A stretch of 64,000 nt of DNA from positions 1,693,538-1,757,537 of the forward strand of contig NW_017802713.1 of assembly GCF_001625305.1 (NCBI RefSeq), read 5' to 3'. The notes below the pieces were generated by a model, which was given only the letters and a program-made list of their open reading frames with translations, did not search any database and had not been told where the DNA came from. Position numbers and translations under genes: made by a program. Each line of letters starts with the position of its first letter. The stretch's first letter is position 1. Source of the DNA: Branchiostoma belcheri. Lineage: Eukaryota; Chordata; Leptocardii; Amphioxiformes; Branchiostomatidae. Positions 48,701 through 55,158 of the stretch are shown one piece after another.

Positions 48701-51700
48701 TCAACTCATCCAAAGCGTGCTCCAATTTCAGCTGGGTTTTGAAATTCTAATGGCGAGTCGCCTTTGAACTCCCACACGCGGCGAGGAGCAATTTCGATAT
48801 GACGCTCCCCCGGTCCGTACCTTCCGTTGTTACACAGAAACGTACAGCGATTGATTTTCCCAGCCTTTCAGGCATTTCATTGAACCGTGTTCCGAATCGG
48901 TAGGGCACCGCCATGGGCAGCATACTAAGCCTGAGGGTTGTTTCAGAAACAAAATAAAAAGCTTGAGGAAAAGCTGTGCTGAAACAATCCTTGTAACCAC
49001 ATATTCAGCACTAAGGACAGAGTCATAAGGCCTTGGAAAAAATGTATTTCCTGTATCAGTCCTGAAAAAATTAGGGTCAGTAGGTAGGGATTATCTTTTT
49101 TTCTTTCTTTTTTTTATTAGACTTTGGTGACATCTAGTGATCTAGGTCTTAAACAATACAGTTTAAGTAAAACTTGCATTAAGCACACTTCTACTTTCAC
49201 TGTCAACGTTGGAAACCAATTGTACAACATTTTATCACACAGGTATCAGATCCTTAAGCTAGAAGTGGTCCATCAGGTAGAAAAATTTATGTCCCTTGCA
49301 GGTGTCCACACAGAAAAAAAGGCTAGGGTCGGCAGGTTTTTCTAGGGTTGGTCAGGAGACAGGAAACACAACATTTTTTTCTTGACCTGAGCGCAGTGTC
49401 ACATAACATGTAACTCTTCCTGAAACCGTGCCTGTTAACTAAAAACTCTGACAGACTGAAATACAAAGACGCTTGCTACTTCCAATTTTGTATTTCGTTT
49501 GAGTAACTTTTATCCCACCTAGAGAGAACTTGGTATATAATCTTAGGAAGAACACGTACAGCAATCAGTTTAAGCTCCCATTAAGCCGATCGGACAGACA
49601 CAAAAACTCATTCATTGTGAGAGCCGTAAAAGACTTGTGAATGTGTATTGGATATATATATATTGTATCTTAAAATGAAATTGTTACTATTTTAACATAC
49701 GTGTTCTTAATGATGATGATTTTTAATGATGATGATGTTTTTAATTTACGTATTGTGAAAATGTCAATCATTGCAATTCAGACGTGCCTGAAGCATTTCG
49801 ACACGTCTGCCATGTTGATATTTAATAAAGATTTGATTTGATTACCCACAACGAAATTTAACCTCCTGGAAAGACTTAGCAACTTCAAACATGCACATCA
49901 ATATCTTGCTAGAATGCACTGGCACAATTTCAGCTAGTAGCCTAAATACATTTATAATGTGCACTCAGAAGCCCAGGTTTTTATAGATGATACGTGTACA
50001 TCTTCTAATGAAACAAATTAGGAATTAACATGCATGCAGGCAGAACCACTCAGTGTAAATTGTCCTCTTAGGAGTATTCTTCTCCTAGAAAATAATTATG
50101 GTGCAGGGCAATCTGTTCTAAAAATATCTGATTCATCAGATTGAAGATTGGCACAATTTCATTTGTTGTTTCGTCCTGTGTCCCAAGGCTGGTGTCTCAA
50201 GATTAAGGATGATCTAAAAATAGATTCCTTATTAGACCACATTGATTTTGATTTGTTGGTTCTTGGATTTTTTCAGAAAAAATATATGAAGCGGCAGGGT
50301 GAAAAAAATAAAAACAGGCAGAGGCATCCTATTATAGCCTGAAATGCTATAGGAGCCATGATGTCAACATACCAGGCTGGTTAGTACATTCAAACAATGA
50401 ATTTCATACTTTTAATCAAACCGTGTATTGATAGATTGAAAAACTGTTACAATTCTGAAGAGAAGGGACTTCCTTCAACTGCTGGGGCAGAAATATGAGC
50501 ATTTTGGACTTGATTTAGAGCCTGAATTTTTTTTTGCAAATCAGAAAAAAAAGAAACTGGCAAATACGAGTACCAACAAATTACTAGTAAATTGGTGTGG
50601 CCCAATGTTAGATATGACAGCTGTGATGTCAGGTACCTTTCAGCCCTACATTTTGTTGTCTTTCAACTGCTTTCTGTTTTATGGAAGAGTTGCATGCAGA
50701 GGATGTTAAAAATAACGGTTTCAGTGGAAAGCCAGAGTAGCCATGACTTCAGCACCAAGGACAGTCCCCCCACTCTCTCTCGCATTTTGGACTTGATTCA
50801 GAGCTTGACGTTTTTTTTTTTTTGCAATTCAGAAAAAAAAATGAAGTGGGCTTAGGCTCAATGTAAAATTTACAATCTTTGTTTACTCTCTTGTGTGTGG
50901 GTTAGACATACATAAGAATATATCAAAAATCTACCTGTACATTAGCATAATGATGATCTATGTCTGTCTAATTTGCATGTTCGTGAGTGGATTTAAGTTA
51001 CACCTGCGTGATATTTACTGATCTTAGCCAGTTTGATATATTAATCACGCTCATAGAAATTAGGAGGGAGGCAGACAGATGTGAATAATTATAATCATCA
51101 TCATGTTCACAGAAATTACAAGGGAAGCAGACAGATGTTTAACAATTATGAATCATTTGTTGACAAATTCATATCATTTATAACTGCAAGACAGCCAAAA
51201 CACCTCTCACATTATTCACAATACTACCAAAAAATAAAGTACATGCCACACCAATTTAATTTAATTTAATTTGTTTTTTCTCTGATTCGTCCTGTCCATT
51301 TTTTTCAAAACAAAAAAAAATTTGCAAAACAAAAAAAAATTTAGATTCTGAACCAACTGCTCAATGAAAGTCTGACATATTTTGGCCCCAAGTCCTTCTC
51401 TTCCTAGTTGTTTAAGTTCTTATATATAAAAATGCAACTTCGTTTCATTAAAAGTTCAAAATCTATTGTTTCGATTATAAAAACCAGCCTGGTATGTTGA
51501 CTTCATAGCTCATATCGTAACATTTCCAGCCTTCATGGGTTGCCTAGGCATGTTTTTTTTTCATTTCGCCGTGTCGTTTCATATTTTTTCTAAAAAAATC
51601 TGAGAAACAACATAGGAACATAGCAAAATTAATGCTGGTCTAGCCTTCCTACACTATAATTTTGTACAAGTCATGATGTACATGTCAGAAAAGATAGGAG

Positions 51701-54700
51701 ATTATAATTTCCTCCTCTAGGTAGATCTCCCTGCAGGATACACCCTGGAGGTAATCCACCTTTTACCCCTGATCCTCCCACGCAGACACGCAACACAAGA
51801 CCTCACCTAGCCTGTCAATGCCTTCGTTATGCCCTAAAAAGGTTTAGGCCACTGCAAGTAATTTTTATGTATGACAACAGCGCGTGCATTAATTTTTGCC
51901 TGATTTTTGAAAAAAAAAAAGAAGAAATTTTCTTGCCCTTGACAGTGAAAATGGGCAAAGATGTCTGTTGCCATGCCGGAACGTGGATGGCAGATAAATA
52001 TATTATGAAGAGAGGAGACAAGAAATGGCTCTGTTTTGTTTCTTACTTTGATGCAGTGATATGTGATGCTGGCTGTGTATATGTGTATGTGATGTTCCCA
52101 CTGAATCAAAACCATTTGTACAATGACTGAGTCAAAATTTTAAAATGTAGGACCTTGTTTTTTTTGGCCCGCCTTGTTTTTTTTTTGCCCGCTCGCATTA
52201 GATTTGGAGTTTGTGGAGGTTGTCATCCATAAAATTGACTTGCTGTGGCCTTGTGAAAAAAACTAAGCATAATAGATATGACAGATCCGGCGATGCCAGT
52301 TTAGATTTACATTCACAGCTTTCAGATTTGGTATGATAATGATCATGATAACATGACATAAAGATAGTAAGGCCAGTGAAGAAGTATTTAGTCATTTTTT
52401 ATGTGCATTCTCAGCACACATTTCAAGCTCTTCAAGGGTACTTCCGCTGCCACTAAGCTTATCAACCATTAAAAAAACGAAACGTACAGCAACATGCAAA
52501 TATAACTGCGAAGGAGATGAAATATACAGATCACTGCATTTCGTAAAAAGTAAGTCATTTTGTACTTGCATTCTCAGCATAAATTTCAAACACTTCAAGG
52601 GTACTTCCGCTGCCACTAAGCTTATATAGCAACCATTAAAAAATGTACAGCAACATGCAAATATAACTGCAAAGGAGATGAAATATACAGATCACTAGTT
52701 GTGCATTTCGTAAAAAGTAAGTCATTTTGTACATTCTCAGCACAAATTTTAGGCCCTTCAAGGGTACTTCCACTGCCACTAAGCTTATCAACCATCAGGA
52801 GTCGAAATTCATTTTTGGGAATAGGTGCACTGCTGCACCCAACCAAAAAAATTTGGTGCACAAAACATTTTTTGGGTGCACCATATAAAACAAAACAAAA
52901 TTACACTGATCTTACTGCTCCTCTTCTGAGCTTGAATCTGAAATGGGAGCTAACTTCAAAATCTTAAACAAGTACATGTACTACAACAAAGGTTTTATTA
53001 TTTTTCTGACACTTAGATGCCAAGAATATCCTGCATACTATTATACATTTGATATGACAATTAACAAAATACCAACAAAAATATTTGGGTGCAAAAAAAT
53101 TGGGTGCACAGTTCCAATTTTGGGTAAAAAAAGGTGCACATGCACCCAGTATTTTGAGCCCTAACCATTTAAAAAAAAACGAATAGCAACATGCAAATAT
53201 AACTGTCACAGTGGTAAAGGTGAAGGTGTGGAGATGAAATATAGTCAGATCACTGCGCAGTTCGTTTGTATTCATATTCTGACTCACTGCCCAAGGCCAA
53301 ACATAGGGGGAGAGCAGGCGGTGAGATCGCAATCAGTAGAAATGGAAGCAAGTCATCCTCCCTGCATTCCCAAACGCTCCGGGCTAGCAATGCATATTTA
53401 TCAACATTGGAAGGTCAAGCAACACATTTCCATCCGTATTACCTTAGAGCTAACTTTCGTGATGTCAAAGGGTTCTGCCTGCCGCTTTTCAAGCACCAGG
53501 TGTCACTTACATTAGGTCACGCTATTTCTATACTAAATTGATAGGCGGCAGTGGCTTCTAAAGCCAGGGGGCAGGAAATGCAAACATTGAGTATATAGAG
53601 CAAAATACTGGTCGGATTTTCATGTCACTTCACTCCAGAGATGGAAAAAAAGTACCAGGTATCTTTTGCATTATATTAGGTCACGCTACCTCTATACTAA
53701 ATTGATAGGCGGCAGTGGCTTCTTAACGCCAGGGGGCAAGAAATGCAAACATTGAGTATATAGAGCGAAGTACTGGTCAGATTTTTATGTCACTTCAATC
53801 CAAAGATGAAAAACATTGTGAGCAGAACAGTTACATTATTTTGAAGATTTACATGTAGGTTTTAGACACATTCATGATCATAACACTGAGAGCTTCATAG
53901 ATATAAATCAACAAAAACATTAGCTGATACTACACCTTGCCAATTTCTGTTTGTCCCAAAAACAAACTGAAGCAATATTCTAGATGCTACTACTTTCATT
54001 GTACATGTATGTTGAATTGTCAGCAGCATAGCAACATGTAAAATTCTGTAATACTTTCCCATACAATCCTACCTTGCCTCATCTCATACTGCATCATTTC
54101 CACTAAAGCAGTGACTGCTAAAATATATTAAATATTTTCATTCCATGCTAAAACATCTGCCCATTTTTTTTGCTTGCAAATTCTACTTTATTGTAGATAG
54201 AGAGACATGTAAAATTCTGTAATACTTTCCAATACACCCAAATTATGTAATGTCTTGCCTGTCACAATTTCATACTTCATCATTTCCACTGAAGCAGCAC
54301 TGCTAAAATATATTTCCTTCCATGCTAACATCTGCCCTTTGTTTTGTTTGCATTCTCGATTGTAGATAGAGAGACATGTAAAATTCTGTAATACTTTCCA
54401 ATGCACCAAAATTATGTAATGTCTTGCCTGTCACAATTTCATACTTCATCATTTCCTCTGAAGCAGCACTGCTATAATATATTTCCTTCCATGCTAACAT
54501 CTGCCCATTTTTTGGTTTCCGTCCTATACTTTAGACAAATTGTAAAATTCTGTTACAGTAATACTTTCCAATACACCAAAATTATGTAACTTGCCTGTCA
54601 CAATCTCATACTGCATCATTTCCACTGAAGCAGCACTGCTAAAATATATCCTTCCATGCTAACATCTGCCCATTTTTTTTTGCATTCTATATTTACTGTA

Positions 54701-55158
54701 GATATTAGAGAGACATGTAAAATTCTGTAATACTTTCCAATACGCCAAAATTATGTAATACTTGCCTGTCACAATCTCATACTGCATCATTTCCACTGAA
54801 GCAGTGACTGCTAAAATATATTTCCTTCTGTGCTAACATCTACCCTTTTTTTTGTTTGCATTCCATATTTATTGTAGATAGAGAAACATGTAAAATTCTG
54901 TAATACCAAAGAGCAACTAAGCTCCTTGGTAATACTAATTTTCCAATACACCCAAATTATGTTATACTTCCTGTCACTATCTCATCATACTTCATCAATT
55001 GCATTGAAGCAGCACTGCTAAAATATATTTCCTTCCTTGCTAGCATCTGCCCATTCTTTTGTTTCCGTCCTTTACTTTATTGTAGATAGAAAAAAACATG
55101 TATCATAAGAAACAAGGAGAATCCTACCTTTCCATTTGGGCTGGATTTCTTGAAGACC
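19602..55158 (-). CDS. Arrb: Beta-arrestin (non-visual arrestin), first coding exon not found
   Basis: Fourteen - strand exons in transcript order: 55158-55128, 36425-36365, 32859-32815, 32401-32205, 31540-31481, 29549-29482, 29021-28886, 28396-28312, 27914-27842, 27284-27141, 23857-23774, 23450-23365, 22804-22765, 19704-19602. They join in frame to about 403 residues, against about 410-418 in known beta-arrestins, so only a short N-terminal exon is missing. Visible landmarks: [10 protein letters not shown] (phosphate sensor), GKRDFVDH, finger loop [12 protein letters not shown], polar-core Arg in AIRK, gate loop [16 protein letters not shown], and tail motifs. The tail has a clathrin box (LINLE) and an AP2 motif (FEDFARMR), which mark the endocytic beta class rather than a visual arrestin. 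Arrestins bind phosphorylated GPCRs in the cytoplasm, stop G-protein coupling and drive clathrin-mediated uptake. The C-terminus ([12 protein letters not shown]) is short. Confidence 0.95.
19782..20078. mobile_element. Word-repeat MITE W1 (GGTGCAC), copy 2 (truncated)
   Basis: Starts CAGGGCTTGAAAATTCATTT. The right end stops inside GCACAGCTCCAAA without the terminal GAGCCCTG. Confidence 0.7.
20352..20451. repeat. Short inverted-repeat element
   Basis: GGCCCATTAGG faces CCTAATGGGCC about 100 bp apart, with ATA on both outer sides. Confidence 0.55.
20651..21000. mobile_element. Mutator-like MITE, copy 1, with internally duplicated left end
   Basis: Ends AGCACGTCGGCAG...CTGCCGACGTGCT, with 9-bp target duplication ACTTGGAGA at 20642-20650 and 21001-21009. 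An 87-bp segment carrying the left end and its flank is duplicated (second left end at 20738), so the original element was probably about 263 bp. Confidence 0.8.
21015..21258. mobile_element. Mutator-like MITE, copy 2
   Basis: AGCACGTTGGCAGAATGTAC...CTGCCGATGTGCT, flanked by GAGATATGT (21006-21014) and GAGATACGT (21259-21267). Its left duplication overlaps the right duplication of copy 1, so one inserted at the edge of the other. Confidence 0.8.
21832..22206. mobile_element. Harbinger-type MITE, family H1, copy 1
   Basis: Ends GGCCACATCAATTTAATTTC / inverse, flanked by TAA (21829-21831, 22207-22209). Length 375 bp. Confidence 0.88.
22765..22804 (-). CDS. Arrb: Arrestin exon: clathrin box
   Basis: Acceptor CTTAACAG and donor GTAAGA, 40 nt. 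It reads [17 protein letters not shown] fits the clathrin-box pattern. Confidence 0.93.
22975..23275. mobile_element. CACTA-like element fragments
   Basis: Two right ends finish in TAGTG (23137-23141, 23271-23275), i.e. CACTACAAGAAACATTTC and CACTACCAAAAATGATTT on the other strand. The word CAAGAAA/TTTCTTG recurs in both orientations, as in CACTA subterminal regions. The left end is not clear. Confidence 0.55.
23365..23450 (-). CDS. Arrb: Arrestin exon
   Basis: Acceptor TGACAG and donor GTTAGT. It reads [15 protein letters not shown], then a proline-rich stretch [13 protein letters not shown] leading to the clathrin box. Confidence 0.94.
23774..23857 (-). CDS. Arrb: Arrestin exon
   Basis: Acceptor TTTCAG and donor GTAAGC. 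It reads [20 protein letters not shown] and ends RLIVAYGG, a core C-domain strand. Confidence 0.95.
23904..24146. mobile_element. Long near-perfect foldback TA element
   Basis: 243 bp with two arms of about 120 bp differing at roughly ten positions, a minimal loop, and TA at 23902-23903 and 24147-24148. Terminal GCCTCCTTTGCAG is shared in part with 7491-7721. Because the arms match, both strands encode nearly the same peptide ([15 protein letters not shown]). It starts 46 bp upstream of an arrestin exon, within the intron. Confidence 0.88.
24290..24530 (+). repeat. Dispersed repeat resembling a retroelement 3' end
   Basis: Contains TGACGTCACACTTC, CTGAGGAAGACCAG and its pairing arm CTGGTCGAAG, then CTAATAAAAGTTTTAACTTT. 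Inverted copy at 6655-6845. Confidence 0.6.
24756..25017. mobile_element. Mutator-like MITE, copy 3
   Basis: AGCATGTCGGCAGAATGTAC...CTGCCGACGTGCT, 262 bp, with perfect 9-bp duplication GATGTACAC at 24747-24755 and 25018-25026. Confidence 0.85.
25192..25406. mobile_element. TA foldback MITE F2, copy 1
   Basis: ACATCTGTGTCCCTAATATC...GGACACATTTGT with arms of about 90 bp; preceded by TA, right side altered. GTCCATAATATC words repeat in each arm. Second copy at 46502-46715. Confidence 0.82.
25779..26135. mobile_element. Harbinger-type MITE, family H1, copy 2
   Basis: Flanked by TTA (25776-25778, 26136-26138); ends GGCCACACCAATTTTATTTC / inverse. Confidence 0.88.
26230..26710 (+). repeat. Degenerate tandem repeat carrying RE1-like motifs
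   Basis: Units of about 70 bp with the core CATTCAGCACCAGGGACAG. Clear cores lie at 26378-26394 and 26447-26463, weaker ones at 26514 and 26685. A related core lies at 25054-25070. Confidence 0.7.
26780..27042 (-). mobile_element. Helentron-like repeat, copy 8
   Basis: Ends TTGCAAATGTTACCTTTCTAGT, 98 bp from the downstream edge of an arrestin exon. Confidence 0.82.
27141..27284 (-). CDS. Arrb: Arrestin exon: gate loop
   Basis: It reads [33 protein letters not shown] and TNLASST. Two acceptors are possible: GTGTAG before 27284 and CCTGTAG before 27267. Only the upstream one (27284) keeps the frame with the previous exon. The two polar-core Asp residues (LDGKLKHED) are present. Confidence 0.94.
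27728..27830. repeat. Harbinger H1-related fragment
   Basis: ATATGAAGCGACAGGGC and CAACAGGCCTAGGCATCCTA match internal H1 sequence; no ends are preserved. It abuts the arrestin exon at 27842. Confidence 0.6.
27842..27914 (-). CDS. Arrb: Arrestin exon
   Basis: Acceptor TTTGCAG and donor GTAAGT. It reads (V)[19 protein letters not shown] and ends ILET. Confidence 0.95.
28037..28294 (+). mobile_element. Helentron-like repeat, copy 9
   Basis: Starts ACTAGAAAAAATTG (left hairpin partly deleted) and ends GAAAACATAATAA, 17 bp from the next arrestin exon. Confidence 0.75.
28312..28396 (-). CDS. Arrb: Arrestin exon
   Basis: Acceptor TTTTTAG and donor GTGAGG. It reads [20 protein letters not shown] and TVKKIRIS. 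Confidence 0.96.
28524..28848. mobile_element. hAT-like word-repeat MITE W4 (GGGCAAGT), copy 1
   Basis: AGGGTTGGACAAGTC...GACTTGTCCAACCCC with 8-bp duplication AAAAAAGT at 28516-28523 and 28849-28856. GGGCAAGT recurs in both orientations inside. Confidence 0.78.
28886..29021 (-). CDS. Arrb: Arrestin exon: inter-domain hinge and polar-core Arg
   Basis: Acceptor CCCTCAG and donor GTTAAT. It reads [30 protein letters not shown] and [10 protein letters not shown]. The Arg of AIRK corresponds to the phosphate-sensing polar-core residue. Confidence 0.96.
29482..29549 (-). CDS. Arrb: Arrestin exon
   Basis: Acceptor CTTCCAG and donor GTAAGG. It reads [19 protein letters not shown] and AHK. Confidence 0.96.
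29553..30690. other. Arrestin intron; no gene or recognised repeat
   Basis: AT-rich sequence with short open frames only. I see no duplicated block or family signature in it. Confidence 0.5.
30696..30972 (+). mobile_element. Helentron-like repeat, copy 10
   Basis: Shares an internal subtype (GTCAACAAATCATGTCATTGG) with copies 5 and 12. Confidence 0.8.
31481..31540 (-). CDS. Arrb: Arrestin exon
   Basis: Acceptor TTCACAG and donor GTATGT, phase 0-0. It reads [20 protein letters not shown]. Confidence 0.95.
31790..32096. repeat. 18-bp satellite interrupted by an insertion
   Basis: Repeats of CATATGACCTTATATGGG at 31790-31895 and 32037-32096 flank about 140 bp of unrelated sequence ending GCGTAATAAAAGTCATA. 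That insert resembles a retroelement tail. Confidence 0.85.
32205..32401 (-). CDS. Arrb: Arrestin exon: finger loop
   Basis: Acceptor GTTGCAG and donor GTAAGC. It reads [40 protein letters not shown]. It contains the receptor-binding finger loop. Confidence 0.97.
32470..32743 (+). mobile_element. Helentron-like repeat, copy 11
   Basis: Starts ACTAGAGAGGTACATG and ends TTGGTAAACATAA, between two arrestin exons. Confidence 0.8.
32815..32859 (-). CDS. Arrb: Arrestin exon
   Basis: Acceptor TTTACAG and donor GTGATG. It reads (D)[14 protein letters not shown]. Confidence 0.95.
33012..33078. repeat. W1 (GGTGCAC) fragment
   Basis: GGTGCACCCAATTTTTTAGG and AAAAATGAATTTCGAGCC; one terminal end only. 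Confidence 0.6.
33759..34120. mobile_element. Harbinger-type MITE, family H1, copy 3
   Basis: Inverted relative to copy 2; ends GCCACACCAATTTAATTCC and ATTGGTGTGGC. The right flanking triplet has changed (ATT). Confidence 0.82.
34717..35059. mobile_element. Harbinger-type MITE, family H1, copy 4
   Basis: Flanked by TAA on both sides (34714-34716, 35060-35062); 343 bp. Confidence 0.87.
35346..35750 (+). other. Unassigned open frame next to inverted retroelement-like ends
   Basis: A 134-codon frame, the longest in the arrestin introns outside the tandem arrays. It reads [40 protein letters not shown]. Its last 40 codons run into the inverted repeat at 35628-35838. I do not recognise it; it may be transposon-derived or chance. 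Confidence 0.3.
35628..35838. mobile_element. Head-to-head pair of retroelement-like 3' ends
   Basis: GACTCTTTTTACACAACC at the left faces GGTTGTGTAAAAAGAATC at the right. Both arms carry GTCACCAAAACGTC and CTGAATAAAAGAC in opposite orientations. Penelope-like elements often have this layout, but no reverse transcriptase is attached. Confidence 0.55.
35870..36285 (+). pseudogene. LINE reverse transcriptase C-terminal fragment, copy 1
   Basis: Broken frames read [20 protein letters not shown] and HGKCSMEL, then NNITLE, typical of the end of CR1/L2-like LINE polymerases. Several frameshifts and stops. A shorter copy lies at 43780-44075. Confidence 0.75.
36365..36425 (-). CDS. Arrb: Arrestin exon: first beta strands
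   Basis: Acceptor TGTACAG and donor GTGGGT, phase 0-1. It reads [20 protein letters not shown]. The Asp of KRD corresponds to a polar-core residue. Confidence 0.96.
36617..37038. mobile_element. hAT-type element W5 (GGTACAGG word), copy 1
   Basis: TAGAGCTGTGTACC...GGTACACAGCTCTA, 422 bp, with perfect 8-bp duplication GTTGTGAC (36609-36616, 37039-37046). TAGAG fits the hAT terminal pattern YARNG. The words GTACAGGT/ACCTGTAC recur inside in both orientations. Confidence 0.88.
37233..37345. repeat. W6 (TTTCCTGTTTC) fragment
   Basis: GGCCTATGAAAAAAATGTTG and TTTCCTGTTTCAA match the left end of the family at 45181-45513. Confidence 0.6.
37437..37670. repeat. 45-bp minisatellite, about five units
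   Basis: Unit GTACCCCCTATAGTCTTCAT + TGGTTTGTCCCTTTCCATCC + CTCAG. Being mostly a multiple of three, it gives a repetitive open frame ([10 protein letters not shown]) that I do not take as a gene. Confidence 0.92.
38081..38447. mobile_element. Harbinger-type MITE, H1 variant, copy 5
   Basis: Variant with GATTTGTTGGTTCTTGG near the left end; TAA at the left (38078-38080), CAA at the right. With about 190 bp of following sequence it matches 50235-50780. Confidence 0.8.
38603..38623 (+). promoter_or_regulatory. RE1/NRSE-like motif
   Basis: TTCAGCACCAAGGACAG followed by TCCC: both half-sites of the vertebrate REST-binding RE1 at canonical spacing, 18 of 21 positions. Function here is unproven. 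A duplicate is at 50748-50768. Confidence 0.4.
38750..39173. mobile_element. Harbinger-type MITE, family H3 (empty site known)
   Basis: 424 bp, GACCACACTAAGTAATC...ATTACTTGGTGTGGCC, flanked by TAA (38747-38749, 39174-39176). The uninterrupted site with a single TAA is at 48972-49020. Confidence 0.92.
39303..39663. mobile_element. Harbinger-type MITE, family H1, copy 6
   Basis: Flanked by TTA (39300-39302) and TAA (39664-39666); 361 bp. Confidence 0.87.
40222..40495 (+). mobile_element. Helentron-like repeat, copy 12
   Basis: Starts ACTAGAGAAGTAACATTTGC and ends TCGGTAAACATAA. Confidence 0.82.
40774..41095. mobile_element. Word-repeat MITE W2 (TTCTGCAA), copy 1
   Basis: CAGTGGTCGAAATAC...GTATTTCTAACACT with TTCTGCAAAAT words in both orientations. 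The H1 copy at 41098 is inserted at its right edge. Confidence 0.75.
41098..41452. mobile_element. Harbinger-type MITE, family H1, copy 7
   Basis: Flanked by TAA on both sides (41095-41097, 41453-41455); 355 bp, well preserved. Confidence 0.9.
41456..41915. other. Single-copy intron stretch
   Basis: No repeat family recognised; higher GC than its surroundings (CGGCGATC, ACGGCGGGCCCC). No splice-bounded exon seen. Confidence 0.4.
41918..42256. mobile_element. Word-repeat MITE W2 (TTCTGCAA), copy 2
   Basis: CAGTGCTAGAAATAC...GTATTTCTAACACTG, flanked by ATCCCA (41912-41917) and ATCCAA (42257-42262). Confidence 0.78.
42286..42648. mobile_element. Harbinger-type MITE, family H1, copy 8
   Basis: Flanked by TAA on both sides (42283-42285, 42649-42651); 363 bp. 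Confidence 0.9.
42743..42781. repeat. (ATC)n microsatellite
   Basis: Thirteen ATC/CAT triplets. Confidence 0.97.
43110..43460 (-). repeat. Dispersed repeat related to 59320-59700
   Basis: The complement of 43375-43460 (GCAGCAAAACTGGAAATATT, TCAGTATCTCATACATTTAA) matches 59585-59680. Confidence 0.7.
43677..44457. mobile_element. hAT-type element W5, copy 2, containing a LINE fragment
   Basis: TAGTGCTGTACGTGTACC...GGTACACAGCACTA with 8-bp duplication TTCATGAG (43669-43676) / TTCATGAA (44458-44465). About 300 bp of LINE sequence (43780-44075) sits inside. Confidence 0.85.
43780..44075 (+). pseudogene. LINE reverse transcriptase C-terminal fragment, copy 2
   Basis: One open frame reads [20 protein letters not shown], then [15 protein letters not shown], the LWN-LP/FK-HL end of a LINE polymerase, then a 3' tail of AAATAAAAAAATAAATA. 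Confidence 0.85.
44466..45180. other. Arrestin intron; no feature seen
   Basis: AT-rich, no long open frame, no family signature. Confidence 0.5.
45181..45513. mobile_element. Word-repeat MITE W6 (TTTCCTGTTTC), copy 1
   Basis: GGCC...AAAAAAATGTTGTGTTTC at the left, GAAACACAGTG...TAGGCC at the right; 333 bp. GGTCGGT-type words recur inside. Confidence 0.75.
46369..46910. mobile_element. Word-repeat MITE W6, copy 2, interrupted
   Basis: GGCCTAGC...ATAGGCC flanked by CTA on both sides (46366-46368, 46911-46913). Interrupted at 46502-46715 by the foldback F2. Confidence 0.8.
46502..46715. mobile_element. TA foldback MITE F2, copy 2 (nested)
   Basis: ACATCTGTGTCCATAATATC...GGACACAGATGT, 214 bp, flanked by TA on both sides. 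The uninterrupted W6 sequence is seen near 49165-49185. Confidence 0.88.
47215..48600. repeat. Tandem array of about 110-bp units
   Basis: Two longer units at 47215-47520 lead into about nine units. Each contains GTTTTGGTTGGAAAAAGGCT, AAAGAATTCTGAATTGAATT and AGTTGTAGAACAAGTCTCC. Open frames through it are products of the repeat. It lies in the 18.7-kb arrestin intron. Confidence 0.95.
48600..48965. other. Single-copy GC-richer island in the long arrestin intron
   Basis: Repeat-free sequence with several CpGs (CACACGCGGCGAGG, GACGCTCCCCCGGTCCG, ACCGCCATGG) between repeat arrays. A candidate regulatory element or unrecognised 5' exon; no motif decides. Confidence 0.35.
49029..49386. mobile_element. 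Word-repeat MITE W6, copy 3
   Basis: GGCCTTGGAAAAAATG...AACATTTTTTTCTTGACC; provides the uninterrupted reference for the nested insertion at 46502. Confidence 0.75.
49685..49845 (+). mobile_element. LINE-like 3' tail
   Basis: GACGTGCCTGAAGCATTTCG, then ATTTAATAAAGATTTGATTT; the GATTTGATTT end resembles the tail at 858-878. Confidence 0.5.
50235..50602. mobile_element. Harbinger-type MITE, H1 variant, copy 9
   Basis: Left triplet TTA (50232-50234), right CAA. Same variant as 38081-38447. Confidence 0.8.
50748..50768 (+). promoter_or_regulatory. RE1/NRSE-like motif (duplicate)
   Basis: Same 21 bases as 38603-38623, carried by the duplicated block. Confidence 0.4.
51245..51645. mobile_element. 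Diverged Harbinger H1-like element
   Basis: GCCACACCAATTTAATTTAA at the left; internal AGCCTGGTATGTTGACTTCA and TTGCCTAGGCATG match H1. The right end has decayed. Confidence 0.6.
51847..52250. mobile_element. Harbinger-type MITE, family H2, copy 2
   Basis: Flanked by TTA (51844-51846) and TTG; 404 bp, opposite to 12487-12892. Confidence 0.82.
52400..53260. repeat. Three tandem units of about 175 bp, the third interrupted
   Basis: Units share GGGTACTTCC, CACTAAGCTTAT and CAACATGCAAATATAACTG. The W1 element at 52796-53162 splits the third, within ATCAACCATTAAAAAA. Confidence 0.9.
52796..53162. mobile_element. Word-repeat MITE W1, copy 3 (empty sites known)
   Basis: CAGGAGTCGAAATTC...GAGCCCT, flanked by AACCAT at 52790-52795 and 53163-53168. 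Sister units show the unoccupied site. Confidence 0.88.
53495..53815. repeat. Tandem duplication of about 165 bp
   Basis: TTAGGTCACGCTA, TTGATAGGCGGCAGTGGCTT and AACATTGAGTATATAGAGC occur twice. Confidence 0.92.
54025..55100. repeat. Tandem array of about 175-bp units
   Basis: Six to seven units with ACATGTAAAATTCTGTAATA, CTGAAGCAGCACTGCTA and TTCCATGCTAACATCTGCCC. The array ends about 28 bp from the arrestin exon at 55128. Confidence 0.93.
55128..55158 (-). CDS. Arrb: Arrestin exon: phosphate-sensor lysines
   Basis: A 31-nt exon, acceptor TTCTACAG and donor GTAGGA, reading (R)[10 protein letters not shown]. It needs a preceding exon ending in two bases of an Arg codon. Confidence 0.95.
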
